Assembly: GCA_016169945.1 (NCBI GenBank)
Contig: JADLSH010000395.1
Location: 4,926,001-4,990,000, forward strand
DNA from: Trachythela sp. YZ-2020
Taxonomy: Eukaryota; Cnidaria; Anthozoa; Malacalcyonacea; Clavulariidae
Length of the DNA stretch: 64,000 nt
Reading direction: 5' to 3'
In this document: positions 48,701 to 59,579 of the stretch, piece by piece
Layout: every line of letters starts with the position of its first letter
How positions within the stretch are numbered: position 1 is the first letter of the stretch
Position numbers and translations under genes: made by a program
The notes under the pieces: generated by a model
Databases searched by the model: none
What the model was told of the DNA's origin: nothing
Seen by the model: the letters and a program-made list of their open reading frames with translations, nothing else

Positions 48701-51700
48701 ACTAAGATAGTCACAAACATCTCTGACGATTTCTTCTTCAAGATCAAAATATGAATCAGACAGAAAACTAGGTGGTGGTGAATCTGGATTGGAGCTAGGA
48801 ACATACTCTATCACACGACTACTGTGGAATCTCTCCGGTTTACGACCATATCCTGATGGGATGATCTCCAAGAGATATGAACCAGCATCCTTTTTCGGAA
48901 CTTTTTCAAATTGAGCTTTCATTAAAATATAGAAAAATTAAAATACATAAGATTTTAAAGGTAAGTATAATTTCGCAACTCTGCATGGTTAAGTCAATGA
49001 ATGTAATTTCCGAGCATGTCGTTTGTTAGAGGATTACATCCATTCAAATCAAATTAGCGAGACATGCCTAATAAAATAGGATTCCTGAAATGGCTTTAAC
49101 AAAAAATATTATCAATGTTTGACGAAGAATTAATATGATTACAATATTGTTCGTATCTATGAATATATCAGGAATGGATCCTTGCGTTGAGCAAAACTCA
49201 AAGTTGCATAATTACTAAAGTAGTGTGCAAGCATCGAAATTAAACGAGCTTCACGTACTTACGATGCTGTAGAACTAAATTCATAACTAGGGGGGCTCTC
49301 TATACGAGCATGTAACCAAGGGTGAAAGCATTCGGGTATTGGTGACGTCATAAGTAACCGCCCAATCCCATGACAATATATATTATATATATTAATGCCT
49401 GAAATAGTCATAAGTGATGATTGGAGAATGAAATTAAAATTATATATTTTCAAGCATTCTTGCAAAAAAAGAAGGGGGCTCAGCCCCTCATAGCTTGAGG
49501 AAGGGGGGGGCTCCGCCCTCTAGCGCCCGCCTCCTTTTCTACACCACTGCGCAATTAAACGACTTCCAAGATTCGTATATGAATTCTGTAAATGTCATTT
49601 AGTTTTCAACATGATGCTGAATATATTCAGTAAAAATTATTGCACAATTATGCTATATTTGTACAATTCACAACATTTACTATTCAGTTTGCGTGCCATG
49701 GAGAAGTTATCTCCAATGATTTCCAAAGTAATATTTTTGATCGTTGAAACAAACACAGTAAATTGTGCCGGATCACCCAGAGAGTAAAAAGCTGTTCTGA
49801 ATATGTAAACCAAAGATATTTACAAATAAAGTAAATCCAGTCTACAAAATAAATAATAAGATTCAAAAACAGAAAAAAATGATGAAAACACTTGATATGA
49901 TTCAGTATATTGCAAATGTCGATTGTAAACACAGTAACGAAAAACGTTAGCGCGCGAGAATGATGTCAGCATAAAGTTAATGAGTTAGTTGCATAGCAAC
50001 GGAAAACATCTGAATCCGCGCAAAACAAAGATGTAAAATTACCAGGGTTTGTTTAGCATGCACATTAAAAAAATATTGCAATTAATACCTTCTCCAACTC
50101 CAACAATTTTCAAAGTTTTTCTAACATCTTTAAATTAAGGGTTCTCGTTAAGAATATTTAGACTCGCTTGATCGCCATCAGATTTTCATTTCAAAATATT
50201 TTCAAAGAAACTACTTCTCGTTTTCCCCACCTTGTTAAGCCCTCTCTGGCTTTCAAAGCAGTCTTAGAACATAGCATATCGGTTTGAAGACCAGCACTCA
50301 AAAAATATGTTGCAGGAATTATTGTTAAAATAGACGAGACGAAACCTATGTGTGGACGCAGTTATCCAAAAAACTTATTGTTACGTCATAATTAGCGTGA
50401 ACAAAGGATTGTGGCAATTCATTAATTAGAGTGCTAATTGTGACATCATTTAATGAAAACTGTTAAAAACTGGCGATTATCCATTGCCATTGGTTGACAT
50501 TTTTATTGCGCTTTCCCTTTTTTGTTGATCCTTGGGATCGTCATAATATTGGATATCATGAGAAAATCATATCTCTCCAGTAAGACATTAATTAATTCGT
50601 TATTTTTACTTGTAGAAGTTGTTAAAAAGCTCAGAGAAAATTCCTGAATCCCATCGGTAACCTGACATTCCATAACTCGGAACTAATGTAACTACTGTTT
50701 ACACCCACGGGCACGGACAGCTGTTCATTCAAATGATTCCGGCAATGAAATTATCCAATCATTTGTTTAAATTGTTTTCAGTTGCAAGTGGATTAGTAAT
50801 GACTATAGCCTGCGCCCTGCGGTGAAAACTCACATTCCCGCAACGTTACTCTGGACAGGCTATAATGACTATTTCAGTATTTTCTGATGCATAATTGTCA
50901 CTTGCAATCTTTCAAGAGTTTCTTTTCAGCCGCCATCTTTAGGAAAGCCGATCAATATTCACGATAAACGCCGAACATTTCTGCCATTCTGGATTTCTAG
51001 CTAGGTAGCGACATATAGCAACACGTACTAGGCAAATTTGTTCGCGCGACGCGAAGCTTAAAACAAATTTCGGCAATGTGATTGGTTAGTGAAAAAATAT
51101 CGCCGCGAAAGGTTTTTTCGTTAACCAATCACGTTGACGTTTCGCTTCGCGTCGCGCGAACAAATTTGCCTTGTGGAAAAAGACAGTTTCCATTAAGGCC
51201 CAAACAGACTGAACGCGATTCTACAACGCGGCGCGATTTTTCGATTTTCACTGACATATAACTTTGATCCTGTTTTATGTTTTTCAAATATTCCAAAGCG
51301 CTATATAACAGTTTGAGTTATTTGGTCTGGATATCTTTTAAAATTTCTTTCCATAGACGGTTGTATTTACTTTAAAAACTGAAAAATCGCGTCGCGTTGC
51401 CGAATCGCGTCCGGTGTGTGTGGGCCTTAATGGGAAACGGTGTGTATCAGTGTGTGCGTTATGGTCGCTTTGCCCGCGCGGGCGGAGTTAAGAAGTTTCA
51501 ACTTGCGATGTGGGTGTCTAGCGTGAGAGTTTTCTGTCCGCTTTACTGCGCGCAGACACGTTTGAAAGTTGAACTACATTCAACTTTCTTGGCGTGTCCG
51601 CGCGACTCATTATTCACGTGATAAATAGGTCGCTTTGCCCGCGCGGGCAGTCTTTCGGTCGGGCAGGCGTGGTGGAGTCACAGCATGCTACCAAGTGCAT

Positions 51701-52278
51701 GCCACCAAGGTCCATAGATAATATACATAAAATATTCAACTTGAGAATTATTGTATAATTTATAAATACCCAATGTTTTCAATAAAAGGTGGTTACCGGT
51801 GGTTTTAATACCGTCGCTATGCCGTTGCCTATACTCTATAGCTATATAATTTGTATTAATTTGCCTCTCATCAGTGGCGCTGCCACTTTGAATTTGAATT
51901 TTGGGTGTCTAAAATGGCATTTCCTGCGTTTGGAGGCACTTACGCAGCACAGTTCATTCTCTATACACCCCGTCACCCCCCCCCCTTTGTCACCAGATTT
52001 GGCGAATCTAGAAACCCATTCTGTAAAATATTGGGGGGGCGGCCGCCCCCCCTCGCCCCCCCTTGCCGGCGCCACTGCCTCTAATCCGGCCTAAGTTTGA
52101 AATATTACAAATAACAATTATTATTGAAAACACTGATTATACCCGACCTACCTTTAACCAAATACCATAGAAAATTTCTGTCAGTTTTGCTGGATATTGG
52201 AAAAATAGTCTCCTCTTCACCATATCCTGGGCAGCTTATTAACATACGAGATAGCAACTGGTCTTTTTGCCTTAAAGC
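33714..52278 (-). CDS. SHOC1: SHOC1, meiotic XPF-like crossover protein (ZIP2 orthologue)
   Basis: A ZMM-group protein that works with SPO16 on recombination intermediates in meiotic nuclei. Exons in transcript order: 52152-52278, 48655-48915, 48027-48189, 47553-47622, 46673-46823, 45868-45981, 45421-45568, 44885-44979, 42957-43217, 42209-42511, 41016-41083, 40110-40434, 39257-39778, 38332-38683, 37945-38173, 37743-37786, 37515-37617, 36831-37193, 35737-35924, 35265-35424, 33714-33788. All phases agree, giving 1374 codons including the stop (human protein about 1444). Diagnostic parts: the linker helix LHTLVTTAELI; the XPF-like core (exons 13-15, DNFPWSSFISF); a helix-hairpin-helix AQLMLN region (exons 16-17); a low-complexity tail; and the C-terminal YEIVPG...GQTRLAF signature. 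Exon 18 uses a weak donor (GTTACA). The true start codon upstream of 52278 is unresolved. Confidence 0.93.
34882..34989. mobile_element. Palindromic MITE, about 108 bp
   Basis: CACAACGCGACGTCAAAGAG at the left pairs with CTCTTTGACGTCGCGTTGTG at the right. The arms continue through GACGT-AAAATGGCGT. It lies in the last SHOC1 intron. Confidence 0.8.
35167..35252. mobile_element. 86-bp hairpin MITE
   Basis: TTAGTCTGCGAATAACAGC with GCCCGATTGTCT pairs with AGACAATCGGGC and GGCTGTTATTCGCAGGCTAA. It ends 12 bp from the donor of SHOC1 exon 20 (exon end 35265). Confidence 0.75.
36190..36480. repeat. G/C-tract rich repeat in SHOC1 intron
   Basis: GGGGGGGAAGAATCCCCCCC and a second GGGGGG/CCCTCCCCC pair lie between SHOC1 exons 18 and 19. 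These are common in the GGGACC-type elements of this window. No termini are resolved. Confidence 0.4.
40575..40665. repeat. About 26-bp minisatellite, three to four copies
   Basis: The unit is TCTCCCACTTTATATAATCT plus a few variable bases. It lies in the SHOC1 intron between exons 11 and 12. Confidence 0.85.
41830..42130. repeat. SINE-like repeat related to the 6.1-kb copy
   Basis: AGTGAGGGAGGAAAAAACCC, GAGAGAACCAACC, CCTCGACCTGCAG and GTAACTCAGAGGTAAGAGG occur in the same order as at 6140-6275. Its right edge is 79 bp from the end of SHOC1 exon 10 (42209). Confidence 0.5.
43320..44880. other. SHOC1 intron, no gene seen
   Basis: Intron between exons 8 and 9. It includes a TAGTTAACT/AACTATAGTTAAC inverted cluster at 44150-44235, also seen near 14530-14620. 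A fragment of the hairpin-ended family (GAAATAGAAAACATTTTC) lies near 44828. Nothing looks coding. Confidence 0.5.
47030..47250 (+). repeat. Inverted-pair repeat, arm 1
   Basis: GCAAGAATGCTTGAATATATA ... CACTTATGACTATTTCAGGC ... ACTTATGACGTCAT ... TAGTTTTGAATTTAGTTCTA recurs inverted at 49258-49480. It lies between SHOC1 exons 4 and 5. Confidence 0.75.
49258..49480 (-). repeat. Inverted-pair repeat, arm 2
   Basis: Reverse-complement copy of 47030-47250, about 2 kb away, in the intron between SHOC1 exons 1 and 2. The two arms flank SHOC1 exons 2-4. Confidence 0.75.
49500..51020. other. SHOC1 intron, no gene seen
   Basis: Mostly AT-rich unique sequence. A short GC-rich inverted pair (TATAGCCTGCGCCC / CAGGCTATAATGACT) lies at 50800-50875. 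No exon with matching phase was found. Confidence 0.45.
51029..51171. mobile_element. Palindromic MITE, GCGCGACGCGAAGC arms
   Basis: AGGCAAATTTGTTCGCGCGA with CGCGAAGC pairs with GCTTCGCG and TCGCGCGAACAAATTTGCCT. The interior has GTGATTGGTTAG and its complement. Confidence 0.8.
51197..51426. mobile_element. piggyBac-type MITE with TTAA target
   Basis: TTAA at 51193 and TTAA at 51427 flank inverted ends GGCCCAAACAGACTGAACGC and (complement) GGCCCACACACACCGGACGC, continuing through GCGATTC. No ORF. A truncated copy lies at 14636-14834. Confidence 0.8.
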
Positions 52279-52867
52279 CTAAAACACAAATATAGTATAC
52301 AGTAAAGTACAAGATAGATTTCCGACACTTCAGGATAATTATTTTTTACTACAGAAAAACTTTTAAACCTTTTTATAGACCTTTTAAAACGCAGGCAAAC
52401 CCAGAAAAACCTGGCGGCCAAAAGAGCTAGTTTGCGTTGTTTGAATTCTGTTAATACAAATATGCTCGAAAGCTTAGTAGGACCATGCAAGACTGCAAGA
52501 GGCCAAAAAGTTACAGCGAGATAGCATATAACTTCACAAAAACAAAGAGATAACCTCAAAAACACACAGAATTTTTTCACAAACGCCCGAAAACTGTATA
52601 AAATTTAGTATTTACCTGTGATAAAAAATCGATTCCCAAATACTTTGGCATATTTCATACTTTAAATAAATCCTTTTCTATTGTGGTTTGAATATATATT
52701 CTCTATTTATGAAGAGCATTATTTTTACAGCATTTTTATCAACCCATTTTGAACTAGCGTTTTGAAAATTTTTGAACTGAAAAGTCAAAACTATAAAAGC
52801 CCAGCTTTAATTATTTCCCGCGCAAAAATTTGCACAGGGAACCCACTTGTCCATGGGGTCATGGGGA

Positions 52868-53008
52868 AAGGGCAGCCTCGTACCCAGGCGCTTTTAAGGA
52901 AAAGAATAAAAATCGCGTTCAGCTAGTTTATAGAGATCAGTGGCTAAGCTGAGCGAGCGCGCGGGGGTGCAAGGGGAGGTCGCGACGAAGGAAGCGCCTG
53001 GCAGAAAA
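52868..53008 (+). repeat. GTACCCAGGCGCTTTTAAGG repeat, arm 1
   Basis: About 141 bp that recurs inverted at 55121-55262. The copies share the CAGCCTCGTACCCAGGCGC end and the AAGCGCCTGGCAGAAAATG end. The two copies bracket the small three-exon gene. Confidence 0.8.
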
Positions 53009-53996
53009 TGTATTAAAGATGGCGGCAGTGATTTTTAATATCAATGAATTCAAATGAGAAAATATTGCAATTGTCGTCGCAAACTGAAATATTTATACAC
53101 AGTGTTGTATGTTCAGGAAATATTTTGTGTCCAAATGATGAATGCACTGCGAAAACAAAAAGCATTTTAGTGTACTTCATATATTTTTTACGTATTAAAT
53201 AATAAAACATTGATAATTTGCAATTTAATATTGTTATAAGTTAAAATTGTACTTTCCTGCCAGTGTCCTGGCTAATGTAATCTCAACTCCCATCTGAATA
53301 TCATTAATTTGGTTTTCTAAAAACAGAATTTCTGTTTTATGCTCACTGAATTATTCCATGCATGTGCTTTCTGCCATTTGGTTTCACAGAAAGATTAGTA
53401 CCTATTAAAATTGTACACACACACTGTGATTTGACAGCAGTGTACGTATAGACCATCGATCATTTCTCATACTCAAATTGTAATGAATTCATGCTATGTT
53501 TAAAACATGTTAGGGCTACTCCTATATGGGGGGCACTCTGTGCTTTGTCTTTCACATTCGGATTTCAATGACCGACAGGGCCATGCTACCCTTTCCCCAG
53601 GGTCCCTGAAAGATATTTTTATCAGGCTCTAAAAAAGTTCAGCAAATAACATTCAAACAAGACATTGAAAGTCATTTGCTGGGCTATTACTGTATATCCA
53701 TTTTTAAGTTTTCTCAGGTTTGTTATTGTATTAATCACCTCAAAATCTCATACTAAAAATTAAAGCAAAATAAAACACCCTAATTGCACTATGGTACAAA
53801 CATTAAATTTATACTATGGCATGCAGACAGAATAATTTTACAAAATACAACACATTTGTTCACATTCAGTCATTTATTTCTGTTTTGTTGGACCTGGAAA
53901 ACATGCTTTAACTGTTTGAGTGAGAATGTTCTTGTTGGATGTCAAATCAAGCAAATCCATCACAATGACTGTTTCACATAAATATTTCATTCTTCA

Positions 53997-55011
53997 TCAA
54001 TACTCAGCAACATGTTCTAGCTCAGTTGACAACTTATGCCTTCTCTCATCACACTGGGAACTGGACAGATTGTAAGCTAAAAAGAACACAAAGCACACTG
54101 TTTGACCCATGGGCTGTTTACATGACAATAGGGTGATCCTAGCCACAAGGTTACCCTGGTAACCAGTGACCCTATAGTCTATTGTGTGTTAGGGTGATGC
54201 TAGAGATAGGGTTACCTTTGCAAAGGTCATTGTTTTTCTCTACATAAGCCATGTAAAGACATCCTACCTTAATATTCACTACAAATGTGACTGATGTCAA
54301 AACAACAAAGACGTCATATGATTAATATACATACATATCAACTTGACAACTATATTAAACAATATCCATGCCACTTTGGCAAGTTGGTAGCAATATAGCC
54401 TGTTGGTAGGTTATGTGACCGGTGACCCTACCTCATGAATATACTGGTTATTTTCGGATGCTCTTGGTAACCATGTTACTTCAGTCAATATCAATAAGCA
54501 CTGACAGATTTTTAAATGAATACATAACAAAATACACAATGCCTATGACTATATTATTATAAAATAATAATAAAAAATAATAGTAAAAATTACCTTGAAC
54601 ATCGAGTTGTCGAAAGGAAGTATTAAATTCATCGTCTGAACTAAATTCTGCATATAAAAGAAACTTGTTTTAGCGATACAAATTTACCAAAATCGTAGAC
54701 TGTGCCTGTGATCAAGCATTCAATTGTTATTGTATATAAAAACGACAACAAAGTATGCAAAATTGCAAATTGCTTAAAGAAAATAGCAAAATAGCCCGAA
54801 TGAAAAACAGCAATCTCGCAAGGATATAGCATATCAAAGGGCCAATTAGTTTTGTGACCACAAATAAGAAAAATCGTCAATTCTGTGCAACCATTTCATA
54901 TATTTACACAATTTTAGCCACTAGAGGGCAGAGGCTTTGCAAAAATATTAAAAAAATATTATATATACATAAAAAATACCTGTAGTTAAAAGAATGGTCT
55001 GGTTCATCCAT
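53997..55011 (-). CDS. Possible three-exon micro-gene, 52 residues
   Basis: Exons are 54980-55011 (ATG), 54594-54640 and 53997-54076 (TGA). Donors are GTATTT and GTAATT; acceptors are GCAGAATTTAG and TTCTTTTTAG. The three joins keep frame and give 52 residues. The product is acidic and Ser-rich at the N-terminus (MDEPDHSFNYSSDDEFN), then LDVQAYNLSSSQ, and ends in a charged, helix-prone tail (DERRHKLSTELEHVAEY). I recognise no family. The chain was first noticed as a possible SHOC1 5' end, but it terminates before SHOC1 exon 1, and its phase does not match that exon. It could still be an alternative 5' part of SHOC1 or a chance exon chain. Confidence 0.45.
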
Positions 55012-55120
55012 ACAGATATCAATGATAACACACCAGGGAGAAAAACTGACGAAAAGGCACCTCAAATCAAGCGATGGAAAGGATTCTTCACATTTCGGTC
55101 AAAATTCTTCACTTATCTGC

Positions 55121-55262
55121 ATTTTCTGCCAGGCGCTTCCCCCTCTCGTCGCGTCCTCCCCAAGCACCCCAGCGCGCTCGCTAATCTCAGCCACTGATCT
55201 CTATAAATTAACTGAACGCGATTTTTTTTTCTTTTCCTTAAAAGCGCCTGGGTACGAGGCTG
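55121..55262 (-). repeat. GTACCCAGGCGCTTTTAAGG repeat, arm 2
   Basis: Inverted copy of 52868-53008, starting 110 bp upstream of the micro-gene's ATG. Confidence 0.8.
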
Positions 55263-55299
55263 GGGAAAGGGGGCGATCAGAAAACCACAAAAACCAGAA

Positions 55300-56480
55300 A
55301 CTTGGATTTTTGTAACGACAATTGCAATGAAATAAATATGTGCCATTCATATATTTGATAGCCAAGTGACAGTTGAGAAGGATAACTTTTAGGCAACACA
55401 AATTCAACTTAGATCTTTACCATAGGCAGCCCAGCAAATATTCTGTTATCCAAGCAATTTATGGTTGTAAAATATATTTTCATTTGAACAACTAAACTAT
55501 AAAGGATTAATAATTGACTAATTGTATACTTCAGAATGCCCTTGTTTTTGTTAAAATGCTTCCGATTTTTCTATCCAGCAATTTCCTCATCAACTGTGTG
55601 CATATATATGTATTTATTATATGGATATGGGTGTTTTACCAGAAACTATTATTAAAACACTCATATTACTAGTGAGGATATCGATCACGTGATCATTTCC
55701 CGCCAATGGCTTTGTGTTTTGAAGTTGTCAATTTCATTGTGACTATATAATAAAAAGAACATTACACAGTGGCTTGAAGATATGAATTTTCCCATTCGCC
55801 GTGCTCATTCGTAAAATATTGTTTTCACCACTCAAAGATAAAATTTATATCTTCGCGCCGCATTGTAATATCCTCTATATATGTTTTTAATATAATAATA
55901 ATAAATAATATATATAATTTCTATGATCTAGTATTATTTCTAGATATTTTGCCAAAGAACATAACATATTTTGCTTAAAATATTTTCTTTTGTATTGCCT
56001 CACTTGGGTAGACCCACACAACACCATACTACCTTACATCACTTTTAGCAATTTTAAAACATAAGTTTTCAAAACAACCTAGGTGTTTTTGATTAACATT
56101 TGAAGAAATACAGGAAAATTTAAATTGGAAAGAGAATGCAAAAACACATATTTGCTCAGAGAGGTCTATATCACTTTTCCAGGAGCCAAAATTTACAGTG
56201 GGTATCAGAATTTTTGAATACGAAGCGGGAAGTGGAATTTTACACAGTCACAGAAAGCAGGATTAGGTACCATGGGATAATGGGATTAGACGGAAAAATT
56301 GGTCATGATTGTGATATTTTGGAAAACGTTATAGGTCCCTCTCAATACTTAGACAGAACACTCAGTTTCTAATCTCTACTAACTACATTCTTGTTGTCTT
56401 TCTTAATGTCAACACAACGGCTCTGATATTGTACTTTTTAACCTGGCAGTTTGCCAGTTTATATATCATACAGTATGTGT
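55300..56480. other. Intergenic, nothing recognised
   Basis: AT-rich sequence between the micro-gene and MRPS21. The plus-strand ORF 56136-56372 has no recognisable motif, and the remainder has no coding or structural signal I can support. Confidence 0.45.
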
Positions 56481-56491
56481 AAATTATGTGT

Positions 56492-56497
56492 TTTATT
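56492..56497 (-). terminator. Candidate MRPS21 polyadenylation signal AATAAA
   Basis: Minus-strand AATAAA lies about 105 bp beyond the MRPS21 stop codon. It is supported by position only. Confidence 0.4.
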
Positions 56498-56600
56498 GTC
56501 TCAAATATCATTGTTTTCTTTGCTTTTAATTGTTATGTAAAATACACACGCCATGGTATAACTGCAGCAATGTAACTCAATGTACAAATGTACAGGTTTT

Positions 56601-56858
56601 TCAAGACCACGGTGTTTCACTTCGATCTTTCTTAGAAAGGAAGCCAATCTTTCTGTCCATCTCAGCATTATAAATTCTCAGTTTACTTTCATACTTCTTT
56701 CTTCGTCTTTTTATCGTAGGTTTTTCATAATATCTGTTAAGCTGTATGTCTTTTATTTGTTTCTCACTTTGCATGACTCTTTGGAGTGAGTTCATAGCAT
56801 CTGTGACACCTTTTTTACCAACAATTATCGTTCTAGCTCTGAACAAATGATGCGCCAT
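56601..56858 (-). CDS. MRPS21: Mitochondrial small ribosomal subunit protein bS21m
   Basis: A single-exon 85-residue protein that fits the family's usual length (human 87). The N-terminus MAHHLFRARTIIVG and the repeated core LQRVMQSEKQIKD are recognisable, as are NRYYEKPTIKRRRKKYE, RIYNAEMDRKIGFLSKKDR and the terminal PW. Family members bind the 3' domain of 12S rRNA in the mitoribosome small subunit. The very basic centre is the rRNA-binding part. The start Met is the only one that fits. It lies head-to-head with FBXW9 across a minisatellite-filled 3.1-kb interval. Confidence 0.93.
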   Translation of the reverse strand: MAHHLFRARTIIVGKKGVTDAMNSLQRVMQSEKQIKDIQLNRYYEKPTIKRRRKKYESKLRIYNAEMDRKIGFLSKKDRSETPWS

Positions 56859-57190
56859 ATTGGAAGAGTTTTTTTGGAAGAGATTCGTTGTTATTATCTC
56901 TAATGCTCCTTTGTGACCCTTATTTATCCTAGTACATCCTCACAACAATATAAAGACTATGAAAGTAAGTTTATATTTTGATGTTATTACCTTTGTTTAT
57001 CTTTAAAGTTTATGCATATTCTCTTAAGATGTAGTTAGAAATGAACAGAAATAGTTGTTTTATAAAATATACTAAAATATTATATTTTATACTAGACACC
57101 AAGACACATTTATAGAATTATAGTAGTTTTATAATACTAGACTACATTCATTATAAGAAGCATTGATAATAAAAAGGCATTGATAAACTA

Positions 57191-57610
57191 CAGTCGAACC
57201 TTCCTAATACAGACAATAAAGGGACAGAGTAAAGTAAGGGACCATTCATTAATTACAGGGGGCTGGTAAAATGAGAAATGGGATGTTCAAATTTTGTTTT
57301 CCCCCCCCTGTTGGCCGTGTAATAATATTAAATTAAAAAATTTTAGCCCCCCCCCCACGCCCTCCACAATAAGAAAAGATACACACCTTATTTAAAGTGC
57401 ATATGATCTTTGATCTATTACCTTATCTGAAAAAAACTCTTTAAACTTTAGACAAACTACTTTTGTCAATGCACAAAAGTAACTGACCCCCCCTCTTTTC
57501 CCCTTAATGACCGGACCCTAAAGTGGTCGTATTAGACACTCCACTGGAGAGTTTTTGTTCAGTAACTAAAACTAACTCATACTTCAGTGTCTATTGACGT
57601 GTTACTACAT
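57191..57610. mobile_element. pogo/Tigger-like MITE remnant, interrupted
   Basis: CAGTCGAACCTTCCTAATAC then AGACA resembles Tigger-type termini. Text after the inserted element (CGTATTAGACACTCCACTGG) matches 60395-60430. A Harbinger-like MITE is inserted at 57238-57518. Confidence 0.5.
57238..57518. mobile_element. Harbinger-like MITE with TAA target duplication
   Basis: GGGACCATTCATTAATTAC on the left and (complement) GGGTCCGGTCATTAAGGGG on the right, with TAA at 57235-57237 and 57519-57521. C-tract interior and related termini to 1768-3878. Confidence 0.7.
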
Positions 57611-57937
57611 ACATCTTAGTTATTAGAGTGGACTTGCTCCAAGTCTCATTTTCTCTGATCCACTATAGTATGAAATATGAATAACATGAAGTAGCATGCT
57701 AGGGAGGGAAAGAAAGATTGAGTGACATGTCAGCATTGTACCAGGAAGATTTCTGTTCAAATTCTGAACAGAATATAAAACTGAAGATTTAAAAGAAAAA
57801 AACTAACTATTTTTAAATAATTCCAATGTTGACAAGTCTCTCTGTCTCATGTTCCCTTGCACTATTCGAGGAAGAAAGACTTGAGCAAGCCTAGCACTAT
57901 TAAAGATGTGTTTATTAAAAGTGTGCAATTGCTAAAA

Positions 57938-59568
57938 ATGCAATCTTTGAGATATGCAAGACAAATGCAATCTGGGAGGCATGCAGAAATGTAATCTGTG
58001 AGGCATACATGCAAGCCACAAATTTAAGCAATCTGGTAGGCATGCAAGCCACAAGTGCAATCTGCTAGGAATGCAAGCCACAAATGCCATCTGTGAGGTA
58101 TACAAACCACAAATGCAATTAGCAAGGCATGCAAGGAAGAAACGCAATCTGCAAGGCATGCAAGCCACAAATGTAATCTGTGAGGCATACAAACCACAAA
58201 TGCAATCTGTGAGGCATGCAAGAAATGTAATCTGCAAGGAATGCAAGCCACAAATGCAATATGCGAGGCATACAAACCACAAATGCAATCTGTGAGGCAT
58301 GCAAGAAATGTAATCTGCGAGGTATGCAAGCCACAAGTGCAATCTGCAAGGCATACAAGCCACAAATGCAATCTGTGAGGCATACAAGCCACAAATGCAA
58401 TCTGTGAGGAATGCAAGGAATGCAGAAATGTAATCTGCGAGGCATGCAAGCCACAAATGCAATCTGCGAGGCATGCAAGCCAGAAATACAATTAGCAAGG
58501 CATGCAAGGAAGAAACACAATCTGCGAGGCATGCCAGCCACAAATGCAATCTGCTAGAAATGCAAGCCACAAATGTAATCTGCGAGGCATGCAAGCCACA
58601 AATGCGATCTGTGAGGCATGCAATGAAGAAATGTAATCTGTGAGGCATGCAATCTGCAAGGAAGAAACGCAATCTGCGAGGCATGCCAGCCACAAATGCA
58701 ATCTGCAAGGAAGAAATGTAATCAGTGAGGCATGCCAGTCACAAATGCAATCTGCTAGGAATGCAAGCCACAAATGTAATCTGCGAGGCATGCAAGCCAC
58801 AAATGCGATCTGTGAGGCATGCAATGAAGAAATGTAATCTGTGAGGCATGCCAGCCACAAATACAATCTGCTAGGAATGCAATCTGCGAGGCATGCAATC
58901 TGCAAGGAAGAAACGCAATCTGCGAGGCATGCCAGCCACAAATGCAATCTGCAAGGAAGAAATGTAATCAGTGAGGCATGCCAGTCACAAATGCAATCTG
59001 CTAGGAATGCAAGCCACAAATGTAATCTGCGAGGCATGCCAGCCACAAATGCAATCTGCTAGGAATGCAAGCCACAATGCAATCTGTGAGGCATGCCAGC
59101 CACAAATACAATCTGCTAGGAATGCAATCTGCGAGGCATGCAATCTGCAAGGAAGAAACGCAATCTGCGAGGCATGCCAGCCACAAATGCAATCTGCAGG
59201 GCATGCAAGGAAGGAATGTAATCTGCGAGGCATGTAAGCCACAAATGCAATCTGCAAGGAAGAAATGTAATCAGTGAGGCATGCCAGTCACAAATGCAAT
59301 CTGCTAGGAATGCAAGCCACAAATGTAATCTGTGAGGCATGCCAGCCACAAATGCAATCTCCTAGGAATGCAAGCCACAATGCAATCTGTGAGGCATGCA
59401 AGCCACAAATACAGTCTGTGAAGCATGCAAGCCACAGATACAATCAGTGAGGCATCACGGTATGGATGCAAGCCACAAATGTAATCTGTGAGGCGTGCAA
59501 ACAAATACAGTCCGTGAGGCATGCATGCGACAAATGTAATCTGTGAAGCATGCAAGTCAGAAATGTAA
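57938..59568. repeat. 29-bp minisatellite, about 1.6 kb
   Basis: The unit is about GCATGCAAGCCACAAATGC then AATCTGCGAG, with variants (GCCAGCCAC, GAAGAAATG, TGCTAGGAA) and larger duplicated blocks (for example near 58640 and 58890). The period is not a multiple of three, yet long minus-strand ORFs stay open in several frames because the unit has almost no minus-strand stops. The predicted ADCICGLHASQIAFVACMP-type proteins are artefacts of this. Confidence 0.9.
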
Positions 59569-59579
59569 TCACCTATTAG

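Noticed and set aside
52600..52660. Possible SHOC1 first exon beginning MKYAKVFGNRFF
   Set aside because: Its donor leaves phase 1, which cannot join either acceptor of the 52152-52278 exon without a stop.
57932..59555. 258- and 184-residue ORFs with ADCICGLHASQIAF repeats
   Set aside because: They arise from the 29-bp minisatellite, whose period shifts frame each unit. Several frames are open for the same trivial reason.
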